Positions 44,869 through 54,737 are shown, counted from the first letter of the stretch. The stretch: 64,000 bases of DNA from Glaciecola sp964446865 (GCA_964446865.1 CAYURD010000001.1:155795-219794); one strand, 5' to 3'. Translations and numbers: made by a program. The notes: generated from the sequence alone by a model not told the origin.

Positions 44869-46068
44869 TTATTGTAAAGTCACTCGTGCAAACTTGCGCT
44901 TACCCACTTGGTACACTGACTCGCCTGTTGCCTGTAGCATCATACGAGTGTCTTCTACTTTTTCACCGTCAATTTTAACCGCACCTTGTTTTATCATACG
45001 CATTGCATCAGATGTTGAATTAACTAAGCCTGCTAACTTTAGCAAGTTGCCAATCGCTAAGCCATCTGCCGGCAAGCTAATACTAAGCTCAGGCATATCA
45101 TCAGGTATCGCATTTTTTTGAAAACGCTGAATAAAATCTTGAAGTGCGGCATCAGCATCATCTTGGCTATGAAAACGCGCGATCAGCTCCTGCGCCAAAG
45201 CAATTTTTACATCACGCGGATTTTTACCCGATTCAACTTCACTTTTAAGGTCATCAATTTCTGCAATTGGCCTAAAGCTAAGTAGTTCATAATAACGCCA
45301 CATGAGTTCATCGGAGATAGACATCACCTTACCAAACATCTCATTGGGCGCATCGGTTATGCCAATGTAATTATTTAATGACTTAGACATTTTTTGAACA
45401 CCGTCTAAACCTTCCAATAAAGGCATCATTAACACTGTTTGCTGCTTTTGACCTTGTGATTTTTGCAGCTCGCGACCCATTAGTAAGTTAAAACGCTGAT
45501 CGGTACCCCCCAACTCTACGTCAGCTTCTAGCGCTACCGAATCCCACCCTTGGACCAAGGGATACAAAAATTCGTGTATCGCAATGGCTTGACCGTTCGC
45601 ATAGCGCTTTTTAAAATCATCACGCTCTAACATTCTGGCAACGGTTTGACTAGCGGCCAATTTAATCATGCCTGCAGCACCCAGTTTGTTCATCCATTCG
45701 CTGTTAAAACGAATCGTGGTTTTTTCGGGATCTAGGATTTTAAACACTTGCTCTTGATACGTTTTAGCGTTTTCTAATATTTGCGCTTCGGTCAAGGGCT
45801 TTCGCGTGATATTTTTACCTGTTGGGTCGCCAATCAAGCCGGTAAAATCTCCAATTAAAAAAATGACTTCATGGCCCAGTTGCTGAAAGCTTCTTAATTT
45901 ATTGATTAAAACGGTATGCCCTAAATGCAAGTCTGGTGCAGTTGGATCAAAGCCAGCTTTGATTTTTAGCGCTTTGCCCGTTTTTAGACGCTCAATGAGC
46001 TCTTCTTCTATCAGTATCTCGTCTGAGCCGCGTTTAATTTCAGCAAACGCTGATTCCCAACTTCCCAT
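44869..46068 (-). CDS. tyrS: Tyrosyl-tRNA synthetase
   Basis: Charges tRNA-Tyr. It has 399 residues: class I HIGH motif as HLGH in DPTAPDLHLGHTVLINKL, the tyrosine/tRNA-binding region EFLYPLVQGWDSVALEADVE, KMSKS in VQKMSKSLNNYIG, and a C-terminal S4 RNA-binding domain (about 335-399). The HIGH-region sequence fits the TyrZ-like subgroup rather than E. coli TyrS. Convergent with the rhodanese gene, divergent from mepM, an arrangement also common near mepM in pseudomonads. Confidence 0.95.
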   Translation of the reverse strand: MGSWESAFAEIKRGSDEILIEEELIERLKTGKALKIKAGFDPTAPDLHLGHTVLINKLRSFQQLGHEVIFLIGDFTGLIGDPTGKNITRKPLTEAQILENAKTYQEQVFKILDPEKTTIRFNSEWMNKLGAAGMIKLAASQTVARMLERDDFKKRYANGQAIAIHEFLYPLVQGWDSVALEADVELGGTDQRFNLLMGRELQKSQGQKQQTVLMMPLLEGLDGVQKMSKSLNNYIGITDAPNEMFGKVMSISDELMWRYYELLSFRPIAEIDDLKSEVESGKNPRDVKIALAQELIARFHSQDDADAALQDFIQRFQKNAIPDDMPELSISLPADGLAIGNLLKLAGLVNSTSDAMRMIKQGAVKIDGEKVEDTRMMLQATGESVYQVGKRKFARVTLQ

Positions 46069-46338
46069 TATTACTTCCTATTTTGCTTGTGTGCTGTTGA
46101 TTGAACACTTTGTAAAAACTGTGAAGGCAGCTATTTTACTTTGCCTTGTATTTAGGCGCCAAAAAGCATGTTGCTTACTTATTATTTAGTGACCTGAACC
46201 ACACTAATAAACGCATAAATTCGTGTTATTTTGATTAAAGCCGATAAACCCTTAAGGTCTTATTTTGAACCTTTTCGCTGGAATACTGACTAAAATCGTT
46301 ATATTCTTAAGTTTAATTAAATACTATTTTACGAGTGT

Positions 46339-47646
46339 ATGATCCACAATACAATAAAACATCTGCCAAAACCCCACAGAATTGCGTTATTAAGTGCTGC
46401 AATTGTGCTGATGATTGTTTTGTTTTGGCCTGTAGACGATGTTTCAGCTTCTCGCTCACTTCCTGCCGTTGAACTTGAACTTGGTGTAAAATATCCCGCA
46501 GACATACCGCAATCGGTATTACAGACGGCAAACAATAGTATTGAACAGTCGCAAGTACTCGATGCTGACGACTATATTACGCATAAAGTAAAATCGGGTG
46601 ACACGCTCGCCGCCATCTTTGATAAGTTTGATTTAAGTCCACAGACCACTCACAAAGTATCACGTGCGGGAAGTCACGCAAAACAACTTACCCGCATAAA
46701 ACCCGGTGATTTTCTCTATTTTCATATAAACGAAGCCGGCCAATTACTCAGCCTTCAATATCCTTTGAATAACACAGAAACCTTGGTTATCAAGGCGCAA
46801 GAAAGTACTTTTGTTAGCAAGGTTGAGGTTAAAGAAATCGAAAAAGTGCTTAATTTTGCACAAGGGTCAATTAATAGTAGCTTTTGGAACGCAGGCACCG
46901 AGTCTGGGCTAACTGATACTCAAATTATGGAATTGGCCGGTATTTTTGGTTGGGATATAGATTTTGCGCAAGAAATTAGAAGCGGCGATACTTTTAATAT
47001 GGTGTTTGAAGAGCTTTATGTTGACGGCGAGTTTATTGGTTTTGGAGATATAGTCGCTGCAGAATTTGTTAATCAAGGTGACAAGTTTACAGCCATCAGA
47101 TACACCGACGGTCGTTATTACACGCCTGATGGCAACAGCATGCGCAAGAGCTTTTTGCGCGCACCTATTAATTTTAGGTACGTAAGCTCAAACTTTAATC
47201 CAAGACGCTTTCACCCTGTCCAAAGACGCATTAAACCTCATCGCGGCGTTGATTACGTTGCACGAGTTGGCACACCAGTTATGGCTGCCGGTGACGGTAA
47301 AGTCGTTAGGTCATCTTACGACAAGTATAATGGCCACCATGTGTTTATTCAGCATGGGGAGCAATATCAGACTAAATACCTTCATTTTAAAAGACGCGCA
47401 GTTAAAGTAGGACAAACCGTCAAACAAGGACAAGTTATTGGGTATTTGGGCTCTACGGGTATGGTAACAGGTGCGCATTTACACTACGAATTTCTCGTTA
47501 ATGGTGTTCACCGTAATCCTCGGACTGTTGAATTACCGAAAGCTGAGCCTATCGAGGCGTCACACAAAGACTCATTTTTAGAAATCGCGAATCAAACGGT
47601 TAAGCTGCTTGATAACCACAAGCGTATTATGCTGGCAATGAATTAA
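46339..47646 (+). CDS. mepM: M23-family cell-wall endopeptidase, MepM-like
   Basis: Predicted DD-endopeptidase that opens cross-links for cell-wall growth. It has 435 residues: a membrane anchor or signal (ALLSAAIVLMIVLFWP), a LysM-like/OapA segment (VKSGDTLAAIFDKFDLSPQT), a Csd3-type inhibitory domain (about 150-275), and the LytM/M23 domain with metal ligands in HRGVDYVARVGTP and HLHYEF. All zinc-binding residues are present, so it should be active. Located next to tyrS, as in other gammaproteobacteria. Confidence 0.92.
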   Translation: MIHNTIKHLPKPHRIALLSAAIVLMIVLFWPVDDVSASRSLPAVELELGVKYPADIPQSVLQTANNSIEQSQVLDADDYITHKVKSGDTLAAIFDKFDLSPQTTHKVSRAGSHAKQLTRIKPGDFLYFHINEAGQLLSLQYPLNNTETLVIKAQESTFVSKVEVKEIEKVLNFAQGSINSSFWNAGTESGLTDTQIMELAGIFGWDIDFAQEIRSGDTFNMVFEELYVDGEFIGFGDIVAAEFVNQGDKFTAIRYTDGRYYTPDGNSMRKSFLRAPINFRYVSSNFNPRRFHPVQRRIKPHRGVDYVARVGTPVMAAGDGKVVRSSYDKYNGHHVFIQHGEQYQTKYLHFKRRAVKVGQTVKQGQVIGYLGSTGMVTGAHLHYEFLVNGVHRNPRTVELPKAEPIEASHKDSFLEIANQTVKLLDNHKRIMLAMN

Positions 47647-47649
47647 TCG

Positions 47650-48135
47650 CTATACCGACTGACTCAGTGACTCATATGTAAATCGTGTGTCGATGGTATT
47701 AGTCATTTGTGTTTGCTCTTTGAGAACCAATGACAACTTTTCTAGGCAGCCTAACCAAGCATTTTGTTGTTGCAACATATCCTGTTCTTTTGCAAAGCCT
47801 GACTGGACAATAGTCAGTGAACTAGACTCATTTCGCATAGCGGCAAACCTTATATCGACTTTGCTTATGTCGTTGGTATCATCCCAACGCCACGTAAAAC
47901 TTATATGTTCTTTGGGTTTTATTTCTTGATAAGAGCCGACAATTGTTTGTTGAAAACCATCAGGGCTTTGCAAAACCGCTTGATAATGGCCACCTACTTG
48001 GAACGCTGAGCTAAAATAAGACACAATAAGCTTACCTGGCGCAAACCACTTGCGTATGACCTGAGGGTCGCTAAAGGCATTATACACACTGTTTACATCT
48101 TGATTTAACACGCCTTTTAAGCAAAAGTCATACAT
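47650..48135 (-). CDS. SRPBCC/AHSA1-domain protein
   Basis: Small START-like ligand-binding fold of the AHSA1 family (161 residues). Typical features are VYNAFSDPQVIRKWFAPGKL near the N-terminus, GSYQEIKPKEHISFTWRW and the amphipathic C-terminal helix (QQQNAWLGCLEKLSLVL). I start at the ATG at 48135, which has AGAGGTGG upstream; a GTG three codons earlier overlaps that site. Function unknown. Its stop is 3 bases from the mepM stop. Confidence 0.85.
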   Translation of the reverse strand: MYDFCLKGVLNQDVNSVYNAFSDPQVIRKWFAPGKLIVSYFSSAFQVGGHYQAVLQSPDGFQQTIVGSYQEIKPKEHISFTWRWDDTNDISKVDIRFAAMRNESSSLTIVQSGFAKEQDMLQQQNAWLGCLEKLSLVLKEQTQMTNTIDTRFTYESLSQSV

Positions 48136-48268
48136 TAAAACCACCTCTAAATACGATTTTTAATAGTCTGAATATATTATATCGGCATGATTAATTGCTT
48201 CCTTACCCTCAGTTTTAAGTTATTCTTAAGTTAATTTTCTTTACACACTAAGCTCAATAAAAACACAG

Positions 48269-49225
48269 ATGATAAATCTTAATATTATCAGTCGTGATTG
48301 GCGTTTATTTAGCCAATTATACGAACAAAGTGACGCTCTCAAGCGCCAATATAATTTGATATACGCGGGCGAAACGCCAAATAAAGACATCTTACTGCAA
48401 TCTACCGTATTGTTAGGCGAACCCAGCTTGCTAAGCCAATATATCGAACACTGCCCAAACCTTGTTTGGGTTCAGTCAACGTGGGCGGGCAATAACAAGT
48501 TACAAGCTCATCATAAGCAAGACTATGTGCTAACGGGTGTAAAAGACGTCTTTGGCGAACAAATGGTTGAATATGTATTGAGTTACCTTTTGTATTTTTC
48601 GAGAAGATTAGAAGACTTTAATTCCTTAAAGACAGCCCGCAAATGGGAGCAGCTTGTTTGCCAACCATTAAGCAATTATCACGTTGGCATTATGGGCATG
48701 GGAAGCATAGGAAGGCAACTCGCCAACAAGTTGCTATCGATGGGTATGCAGGTCAACGCCTTAAGTCGAACATCTTCTATGTTGAGCCAGCAAAGTTTAC
48801 CCGACAAAGTCAGTATATTTAAGGCTTGTGAGTTGCAAGGCTTTCTACAAGCCTCAAATGTGGTGATTAGCGTATTGCCTGAAACAGACGTAACGAAGGG
48901 ATTTTGTAACGCCGCTTTTTTTGAAACGATGCAAGCACAGAGTATTTTTATGAATGTTGGAAGGGGCAGTCTTTTAGATAGGCCTGAAAGTTTAATAAAG
49001 TCGCTTAATAACGGTCACTTAAAGGCAGCTGTACTCGATGTTTATGATGTAGAGCCCCTGCCAAGCGAGCATCCTTTTTACGACACCGACAATTTATTTA
49101 TTAGCTGCCACACCGCTGCTATATCCGAGCCAGACAAAGTGTTTGAGCTTTTTGTCAACAACGCACAAAAATTTATAAATAAACAAACGTTGCTGTATGA
49201 ACATGACTTCAAAAAAGGCTATTAA
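48269..49225 (+). CDS. D-2-hydroxyacid dehydrogenase, GhrA-like
   Basis: NAD(P)H-dependent reductase of 2-keto acids such as glyoxylate or hydroxypyruvate. It has 318 residues with the Rossmann motif GIMGMGSIGRQLANKLLSMG, VNALSRTSS in place of an acidic NAD-specific residue (suggesting NADPH), the catalytic Arg in MNVGRGSLLDRPES, a Glu in DVYDVEPLPSEHPF and His in SCHTAAIS. The exact substrate is not determinable. Divergent from the SRPBCC gene. Confidence 0.88.
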   Translation: MINLNIISRDWRLFSQLYEQSDALKRQYNLIYAGETPNKDILLQSTVLLGEPSLLSQYIEHCPNLVWVQSTWAGNNKLQAHHKQDYVLTGVKDVFGEQMVEYVLSYLLYFSRRLEDFNSLKTARKWEQLVCQPLSNYHVGIMGMGSIGRQLANKLLSMGMQVNALSRTSSMLSQQSLPDKVSIFKACELQGFLQASNVVISVLPETDVTKGFCNAAFFETMQAQSIFMNVGRGSLLDRPESLIKSLNNGHLKAAVLDVYDVEPLPSEHPFYDTDNLFISCHTAAISEPDKVFELFVNNAQKFINKQTLLYEHDFKKGY

Positions 49226-49241
49226 GCTTGTTTGTATCAGT

Positions 49242-50408
49242 TTATTGATTTAAATATGCTGTCATGGCTTTGTTAAACGTTCTTAGCCAATTACCACTAA
49301 ACTGCCCTTTATAGTCTTTATTAAGTGCAATAACAGCATCAACTTCAGATAAGGGTTTTGTTTTGTTACCGTTTTCGGCAACGGCATTGCTTTTGAGAGC
49401 GGCGCTAGTACTATTACCCTCAATATCAGTCACAAGATTGATATAAGTCTCAACAATGGCAAGTAACTTCGCCCCCGCACAAATATCATCTCTTGCGATA
49501 CCCAAGGGATAACCACTTCCATCAGCGCGCTCATGATGCTGCATAATTATTTTTCTGGCTTCATCCCAGTTAGTCAATTGCTCGAGTAAACGTGTACTTT
49601 TATACACATGTGATCGCAAAAGATTTGTTTCCATGTCGCTTAAGCTGTTCTGTTTTTTAATAATTTCTTCAGGCATAAATGCCATACCAAAATCATGGAC
49701 ATAACATGCGACCGCAAGTTGATCTTCTGCAATGCTATTTTCGCTGTAAGCGTTAACATATAGAGCCAGTGCCGCAATACGGTCGGCTTTTCCTTCAAAC
49801 ACGCCAATGCGTTTTTCAATAGGACGTATCAACTCTCTAAAAAACAGCAGTTCAGCTTGCTTGTCTGGTGATATCTTTTTTGGGATCCCCGTTTTAGGTA
49901 TAGAGATCTTGTTTGTTGCTTCTTGGTGAGCGCTCTCATTAATCGTATTGCTGAAAGTGGCAATAGCTTGTTTGAACATGACTTCATGCTGCGCTTTATT
50001 GTCTTGCGTAAACTGTTTGATGACTTCGCTAGTGGCATCTATCGCAACTTTGTCATATTCAGCTTTACCCTCTTTTACAATGTCATCCACAAAGGTAGAC
50101 ACTTTATCCAATATTCTCACAACAAAATCGTGTAAAGGACTTGTATAGTTCGTTTCACCCTTGCGCAGCATATCCAATATGTCTTCAAGATATTGCAAGA
50201 CTTCAATCATTGGCGTAAAGCCAACTAAACCTAAATCACCTTTAATAGTGTGCACTGACCTAAATAATGCTCGTTGCATTTCGTTGTCGTGAGGTGTTAG
50301 TTCCAATTCCACAAGGTTTTGTAAACTCGATTCGTACAAATCGAATATTTCTTCTTTTAAATCATGTAAGATATCGGGTTCTAGTTCTTCAGGGGTGAAT
50401 ACTGCCAT
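49242..50408 (-). CDS. HPt domain fused to a degenerate HD-GYP domain
   Basis: Signalling protein of 388 residues. The N-terminus is an HPt domain with phosphorylatable His (LFRSVHTIKGDLGLVGF, near residue 53), an intermediate in phosphorelays. After a linker, the C-terminal half is HD-GYP-like, a fold that degrades cyclic di-GMP: CYVHDFGMAFMPEEI, LLRSHVYKSTRLLEQL and HHERADGSGYPLGI. The canonical HDIGK reads HDFGM, and the later VaDvfDAL element reads IVETYINLV, so two usual metal or catalytic positions are altered. No membrane segment. Probably cytoplasmic, acting as a phosphorelay-controlled effector. Convergent with the GhrA-like gene. Confidence 0.85.
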   Translation of the reverse strand: MAVFTPEELEPDILHDLKEEIFDLYESSLQNLVELELTPHDNEMQRALFRSVHTIKGDLGLVGFTPMIEVLQYLEDILDMLRKGETNYTSPLHDFVVRILDKVSTFVDDIVKEGKAEYDKVAIDATSEVIKQFTQDNKAQHEVMFKQAIATFSNTINESAHQEATNKISIPKTGIPKKISPDKQAELLFFRELIRPIEKRIGVFEGKADRIAALALYVNAYSENSIAEDQLAVACYVHDFGMAFMPEEIIKKQNSLSDMETNLLRSHVYKSTRLLEQLTNWDEARKIIMQHHERADGSGYPLGIARDDICAGAKLLAIVETYINLVTDIEGNSTSAALKSNAVAENGNKTKPLSEVDAVIALNKDYKGQFSGNWLRTFNKAMTAYLNQ

Positions 50409-50487
50409 TTTTGACTTATCTAATTTACCATAGTCATGATATCGGCATCTTTACTTTTTTGTTTACGCATCAACCACATTTTAAGGA

Positions 50488-51228
50488 ATGTATGTGCTAG
50501 CTATTATCCGTTTCTTTGTCATATTTTGTTATTTTATATTGATGAATTTGTACTTGATAATTTTCTTTATCGTAAGACCAATGCATCGAGATAATGTTTA
50601 CGAAGCAGGTAAAGCCTACTCATGGATGGCTAATTTGATTGGCGTAAAATTGCTATTTAGAAAATCTTCTAACATCGATTTGACTAAAAAGTATGTCTAT
50701 GTGGGTAATCACCAAAATACCTATGATCTTGCGACCATTAGCCATAGCGCGCTGCCCGGCGTAGTCACCGTTGGTAAAAAAAGCCTTAAGTGGATACCTA
50801 TTTTTGGCCTGATATATTGGTTATCGGGTAACATCATGATTGACAGAAAAAACACAGGTAAAGCACGGGGTACCTTAAACTTAACAGCTGAGAAAATGCG
50901 TGAGCGCAACTTGTCTGTTTATATGTTTCCTGAAGGTACACGCAGTCGCGGCAGAGGCTTATTACCCTTTAAAACGGGTGCGTTTAGACTCGCCGCAGTT
51001 GAGAATACGCCAATAGTACCTATTGTCTGCAGCAATACTAACGACGGTAAAATAAAGCTTAATCGTTGGAACAATGGCACAATTATTATTGAAATGCTCG
51101 ACCCGATCATGCCCGAAAAAGATACAACTGCTAAAGATGTCGCCAAGAGTTTTCATTCGTTGATGCTCGACACCTTTAATCGAATCAATCACGAAGCCGA
51201 TGTATTAAGCGGCAGAGTAAAAGACTAA
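50488..51228 (+). CDS. plsC: 1-acyl-sn-glycerol-3-phosphate acyltransferase
   Basis: Makes phosphatidic acid from lysophosphatidic acid at the inner membrane. It has 246 residues with an N-terminal membrane helix (about 5-28), the catalytic H-x4-D in GNHQNTYDLATI, FPEGTRSRGRGLLPFKTGAF and the later VPIVCSNT. The ATG at 50488 touches AAGGA (50483-50487), too close for normal initiation. The GTG at 50494, two codons on, is 6 bases from it and may be the true start. Confidence 0.93.
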   Translation: MYVLAIIRFFVIFCYFILMNLYLIIFFIVRPMHRDNVYEAGKAYSWMANLIGVKLLFRKSSNIDLTKKYVYVGNHQNTYDLATISHSALPGVVTVGKKSLKWIPIFGLIYWLSGNIMIDRKNTGKARGTLNLTAEKMRERNLSVYMFPEGTRSRGRGLLPFKTGAFRLAAVENTPIVPIVCSNTNDGKIKLNRWNNGTIIIEMLDPIMPEKDTTAKDVAKSFHSLMLDTFNRINHEADVLSGRVKD

Positions 51229-51264
51229 CTACCTTGTTCTACAAACGTAAAGACAGGAATTAAT

Positions 51265-51657
51265 ATGACCGAAGACGCCAAGCAATGGTATGAATTTAAC
51301 GAAGAGACCATTGAAGCCTTAAGTGAAGATGGTACCGATCTTAGTCAAGAGCATACCATTGAACACCACCTTGCAAGTAAAGACTTTGACGCGCTAGAAA
51401 AAGCCGCCGTTGATGCATTTAAAGCTGGCTTTGAAGTGACAGATGCTGAAGAACTCATGCTAGACGATGGCGGCACCGTGTTTTGTTTTGACGCGGTCCT
51501 TGAGAAAAAACTCGACCTTAAGTCGTTCAATGCTGACATAGATAAGCTGCTAAGCATCGCTGAAAAGCACAAAGTGCATTACGATGGCTGGGGCACTTAC
51601 TATATGGGTGATGATGCAATAGATGACGACGATGTATTTGATGACGACGAGGATTAA
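51265..51657 (+). CDS. rraB: Ribonuclease E inhibitor RraB
   Basis: Small acidic protein that binds RNase E and slows mRNA decay. It has 130 residues with the RraB-type YYMGDDAIDDDD acidic tail and KHKVHYDGWGTYYMG near the C-terminus. CAGGA ribosome site. It lies 36 bases after plsC and is followed by the 20-bp repeat array, then the convergent valS. Confidence 0.92.
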   Translation: MTEDAKQWYEFNEETIEALSEDGTDLSQEHTIEHHLASKDFDALEKAAVDAFKAGFEVTDAEELMLDDGGTVFCFDAVLEKKLDLKSFNADIDKLLSIAEKHKVHYDGWGTYYMGDDAIDDDDVFDDDED

Positions 51658-51676
51658 GCTGACGCTAAAATAGCAT

Positions 51677-51891
51677 CATTCCCGCGAACTCCTTGTCATT
51701 CCCGCGAACTCCTTGTCATTCCCGCGAAGGNNNNNNNNNNNNNNNNNNNNNNNNNNNNNNNNNNNNNNNNNNNNNNNNNNNNNNNNNNNNNNNNNNNNNN
51801 NNNNNNNNNNNNNNNNNNNNNNNNNNNNNNTCATTCCCGCGAACTCCTTGTCATTCCCGCGAACTCCTTGTCATTCCCGCGAAGGCGGGAA
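51677..51891. repeat. 20-bp tandem array with REP-like palindrome, containing a 100-N gap
   Basis: The unit cattcccgcgaactccttgt occurs twice before the gap (51677-51716), then a variant starting cattcccgcgaagg. After the N run (51731-51830) come two more units (51832-51871) and the ending cattcccgcgaaggcgggaa, whose TTCCCGC/GCGGGAA arms form a hairpin. CATTCCCGCGAAGGCGGGAA is a widely scattered REP-like repeat in proteobacteria. The array lies between the convergent rraB and valS stops and may serve as terminator or mRNA stabiliser. Array length is unknown because of the gap. Confidence 0.88.
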
Positions 51892-51911
51892 CCCCATCGA
51901 AATCCACCAAA

Positions 51912-54683
51912 CTACAACGCCCTTATCGTCTTCTCTTGTTCTTGCAGTTTACTCAACTGCATTTGCGCATCTGCCAACTTCGCTTTTTCTTTATCGATTA
52001 CCGCCTGTGGCGCTTTACCAACAAAGTTTTCGTTGCTTAATTTACCTTGAGTACGCTTGATATCTTGCTCAAGCTTATCAGCGGCTTTATTCAAGCGCGC
52101 TAACTCTGCATCTTTGTCAATCAAACCCGCCATCGGAATGAGAATTTCCATTTCACCAACAAGCGCAGTCGCGCTAGCAGGCGCCTGCTTGCCATCGCTT
52201 AGTAGGTCTATAGAGTCTAATTTTGCCAGCAAAGTTAAATACTCTAGAGTATTGGCTAGGCGCGCTTTATCAGCTTCGTTTGCATTATTTAAAAATACAG
52301 GAAGCTTTTTAGACGGCGCAATGTCCATTTCGCCTCGGATATTACGGATACCTACAACAAAGGCTTTAACCCACTCTATGTCGGCCTCTGCATCACTATT
52401 TTGACGCGTGCTATCAAGCGTAGGAAAGACATCTGACATAATACTGCTAGCCTTACTGCTATTTGCAGAAAGGGGCTTTATTTTTTGCCATATTTCGTCG
52501 GTAATAAAAGGCATAATAGGATGTAAAAGACGCATTAAATGCTCAAGCACATTAATTAAGGTGTGTCTTGTACCACGCTTCTGCGCTTCGCTAGAATTTT
52601 CTGAGTTCAAAACAGCTTTTGACAGCTCTAAATACCAGTCACAAAATTGATTCCACGTAAATTCGTATAAGTTTTGCGCAGCAATATCAAAACGATACTG
52701 TTGTATTGCTTGTTCAAAGCTGACCAAGGTATCTTGAAAACGTGACCAAATCCATTTATCAAATACGCTAAGAGATAACTCACCGCCTTTGTTGCCAGTA
52801 TCAAATTCTTCAGTATTCATTAATACAAAACGCGTAGCATTCCATATTTTATTACAAAAATTGCGATAGCCTTCAACGCGACTCATGTCAAAATTAATGT
52901 CACGACTTGTTGATGCCATGGCTGAGAAGGTAAAACGCAAAGCGTCGGTTCCGTATGCGTCAATACCATTGGCAAATTGCTTACGAGTTGCCTTTTCTAT
53001 TTTTTTAGCCTTTTCAGGCTGCATCAATCCACTTGTGCGTTTTACAACAAGTGACTCCAAATCAATGCCATCTATTAAATCGATAGGGTCAAGTACATTG
53101 CCTTTAGACTTAGACATTTTATCGCCGTTCTCGTCTCTTATTAGGCCCGTAATATAAATTTCTTTGAAAGGAATTTTACCCGTAAACTTTTTAGTCATCA
53201 TGACCATACGGGCAACCCAGAAAAAGATGATATCAAAGCCTGTGACCAATACACTACTGGGCACAAAGGTGTCTAATTCAGGTGTTTTGTCTGGCCAGCC
53301 CATGGTGGCAAATGGCCATAAGGCCGACGAAAACCAAGTATCTAGCACATCGTCATCTTGTCTTAAGGTGACACTATCGGGCAATGAATGCTTGCTTCTA
53401 ACATCAGCTTCATTTTTACCTACGTAAATCTTACCGTTTTCGTCAAACCATGCAGGAATACGATGTCCCCACCATAATTGACGAGAAATACACCAATCTT
53501 GAATATTGTGCATCCACTGGTAATACGTTTTATTCCAATTTTCTGGTACAAACTTAATCTCGCCAGACTCTACCGCTTCAATCGCGGGTTTTGCCAGTGA
53601 CTCCACTGCCACATACCATTGATCAGTTAAGTAAGGTTCGATTACGACGCCAGACCTGTCGCCACGAGGTACCTTTAACTTATGAGGCTTAAGCTCTACT
53701 AATAGGTCTTGTGCGCTTAAGTCATCGACTATTTTTTTACGTGCATCAAAACGGTCTAAACCAATATATGCAGACGGTGCACTATCGTTAATTTTAGCGT
53801 CGTCGGTAAAAATATTATGCATTGGTAGGTCATGTCTTTTGCCCATGTCATAGTCATTAAAATCATGAGCAGGCGTAATTTTTACGCACCCGGTACCAAA
53901 TTCAGGATCAACATAATCATCAGCAATAATAGGGATTTCGCGACCTGTTATAGGCAGAGTAATAGTTTTCCCTAACAAACCTTGATAACGCTCGTCATCG
54001 GGGTGAACGGCAACGGCCGAATCACCAAGCATCGTCTCAGGGCGGGTCGTCGCCACAACAATATGCCCACTTCCATCACTTAGTGGATAGCGCATATGCC
54101 ACATAAAACCGTCTTCTTCTTCGTTAATGACTTCTAAGTCAGACACTGCGGTAAGCAATGCAGGATCCCAATTAACAAGGCGTTTACCACGGTAAATAAG
54201 GCCTTCTTCATACAACTTAATAAACACTTCTTGCACAGCTTCAGACAAATTGTCATCCATGGTGAAGACTTCGCGAGACCAGTCAGCCGACGCACCCAGC
54301 CTACGCATTTGCTGCGTAATATTTCCGCCTGACTCTTCTTTCCATTCCCATACACGTTTTATAAAATCTTCGCGTCCAAGATCATGTCGCGTTTTACCAT
54401 CCGCATTTAACTGACGCTCAACCACCATTTGCGTGGCAATACCAGCGTGGTCTGTGCCAACTTGCCATAATGTGTTGTCGCCTTTCATGCGGTGATATCT
54501 TGTCAATGCATCCATGATGGTGTGCTGAAAGGCATGGCCCATATGCAAATTGCCTGTCACATTAGGCGGCGGCAGCAATATACAATAAGGGTCGCCGTGA
54601 CCGCTGGCTTTGAATAGACCTTGTTTTTCCCAATGTTGGTAACAGGCTTGTTCAATTTGATGGGGATTAAATGTTTTTTCCAT
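51912..54683 (-). CDS. valS: Valyl-tRNA synthetase
   Basis: Charges tRNA-Val, with editing of threonine. It has 923 residues: HIGH motif PPPNVTGNLHMGHAF, editing domain (about 190-350, TTRPETMLGDSAVAVHPDDE), KMSKS in NGDKMSKSKGNVLDP, anticodon-binding domain, and a C-terminal coiled coil (LNKAADKLEQDIKRTQGKLS) that grips the tRNA. Full length and intact. It follows holC by 54 bases, the conserved holC-valS order. Confidence 0.97.
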   Translation of the reverse strand: MEKTFNPHQIEQACYQHWEKQGLFKASGHGDPYCILLPPPNVTGNLHMGHAFQHTIMDALTRYHRMKGDNTLWQVGTDHAGIATQMVVERQLNADGKTRHDLGREDFIKRVWEWKEESGGNITQQMRRLGASADWSREVFTMDDNLSEAVQEVFIKLYEEGLIYRGKRLVNWDPALLTAVSDLEVINEEEDGFMWHMRYPLSDGSGHIVVATTRPETMLGDSAVAVHPDDERYQGLLGKTITLPITGREIPIIADDYVDPEFGTGCVKITPAHDFNDYDMGKRHDLPMHNIFTDDAKINDSAPSAYIGLDRFDARKKIVDDLSAQDLLVELKPHKLKVPRGDRSGVVIEPYLTDQWYVAVESLAKPAIEAVESGEIKFVPENWNKTYYQWMHNIQDWCISRQLWWGHRIPAWFDENGKIYVGKNEADVRSKHSLPDSVTLRQDDDVLDTWFSSALWPFATMGWPDKTPELDTFVPSSVLVTGFDIIFFWVARMVMMTKKFTGKIPFKEIYITGLIRDENGDKMSKSKGNVLDPIDLIDGIDLESLVVKRTSGLMQPEKAKKIEKATRKQFANGIDAYGTDALRFTFSAMASTSRDINFDMSRVEGYRNFCNKIWNATRFVLMNTEEFDTGNKGGELSLSVFDKWIWSRFQDTLVSFEQAIQQYRFDIAAQNLYEFTWNQFCDWYLELSKAVLNSENSSEAQKRGTRHTLINVLEHLMRLLHPIMPFITDEIWQKIKPLSANSSKASSIMSDVFPTLDSTRQNSDAEADIEWVKAFVVGIRNIRGEMDIAPSKKLPVFLNNANEADKARLANTLEYLTLLAKLDSIDLLSDGKQAPASATALVGEMEILIPMAGLIDKDAELARLNKAADKLEQDIKRTQGKLSNENFVGKAPQAVIDKEKAKLADAQMQLSKLQEQEKTIRAL

Positions 54684-54737
54684 TAATATGCTCTTTCAAA
54701 AAAATACTGTTTATATCGCGTATGTCAGTGTGTTTAA

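Noticed and set aside
51677..51891. Possible CRISPR array
   Set aside because: The 20-bp units are directly adjacent with no unique spacers, and there are no cas genes in the window.
51693..52060. Overlapping plus-strand frames in the 20-bp array
   Set aside because: They consist of repeat, N residues and antisense valS, with no ribosome site or family match.
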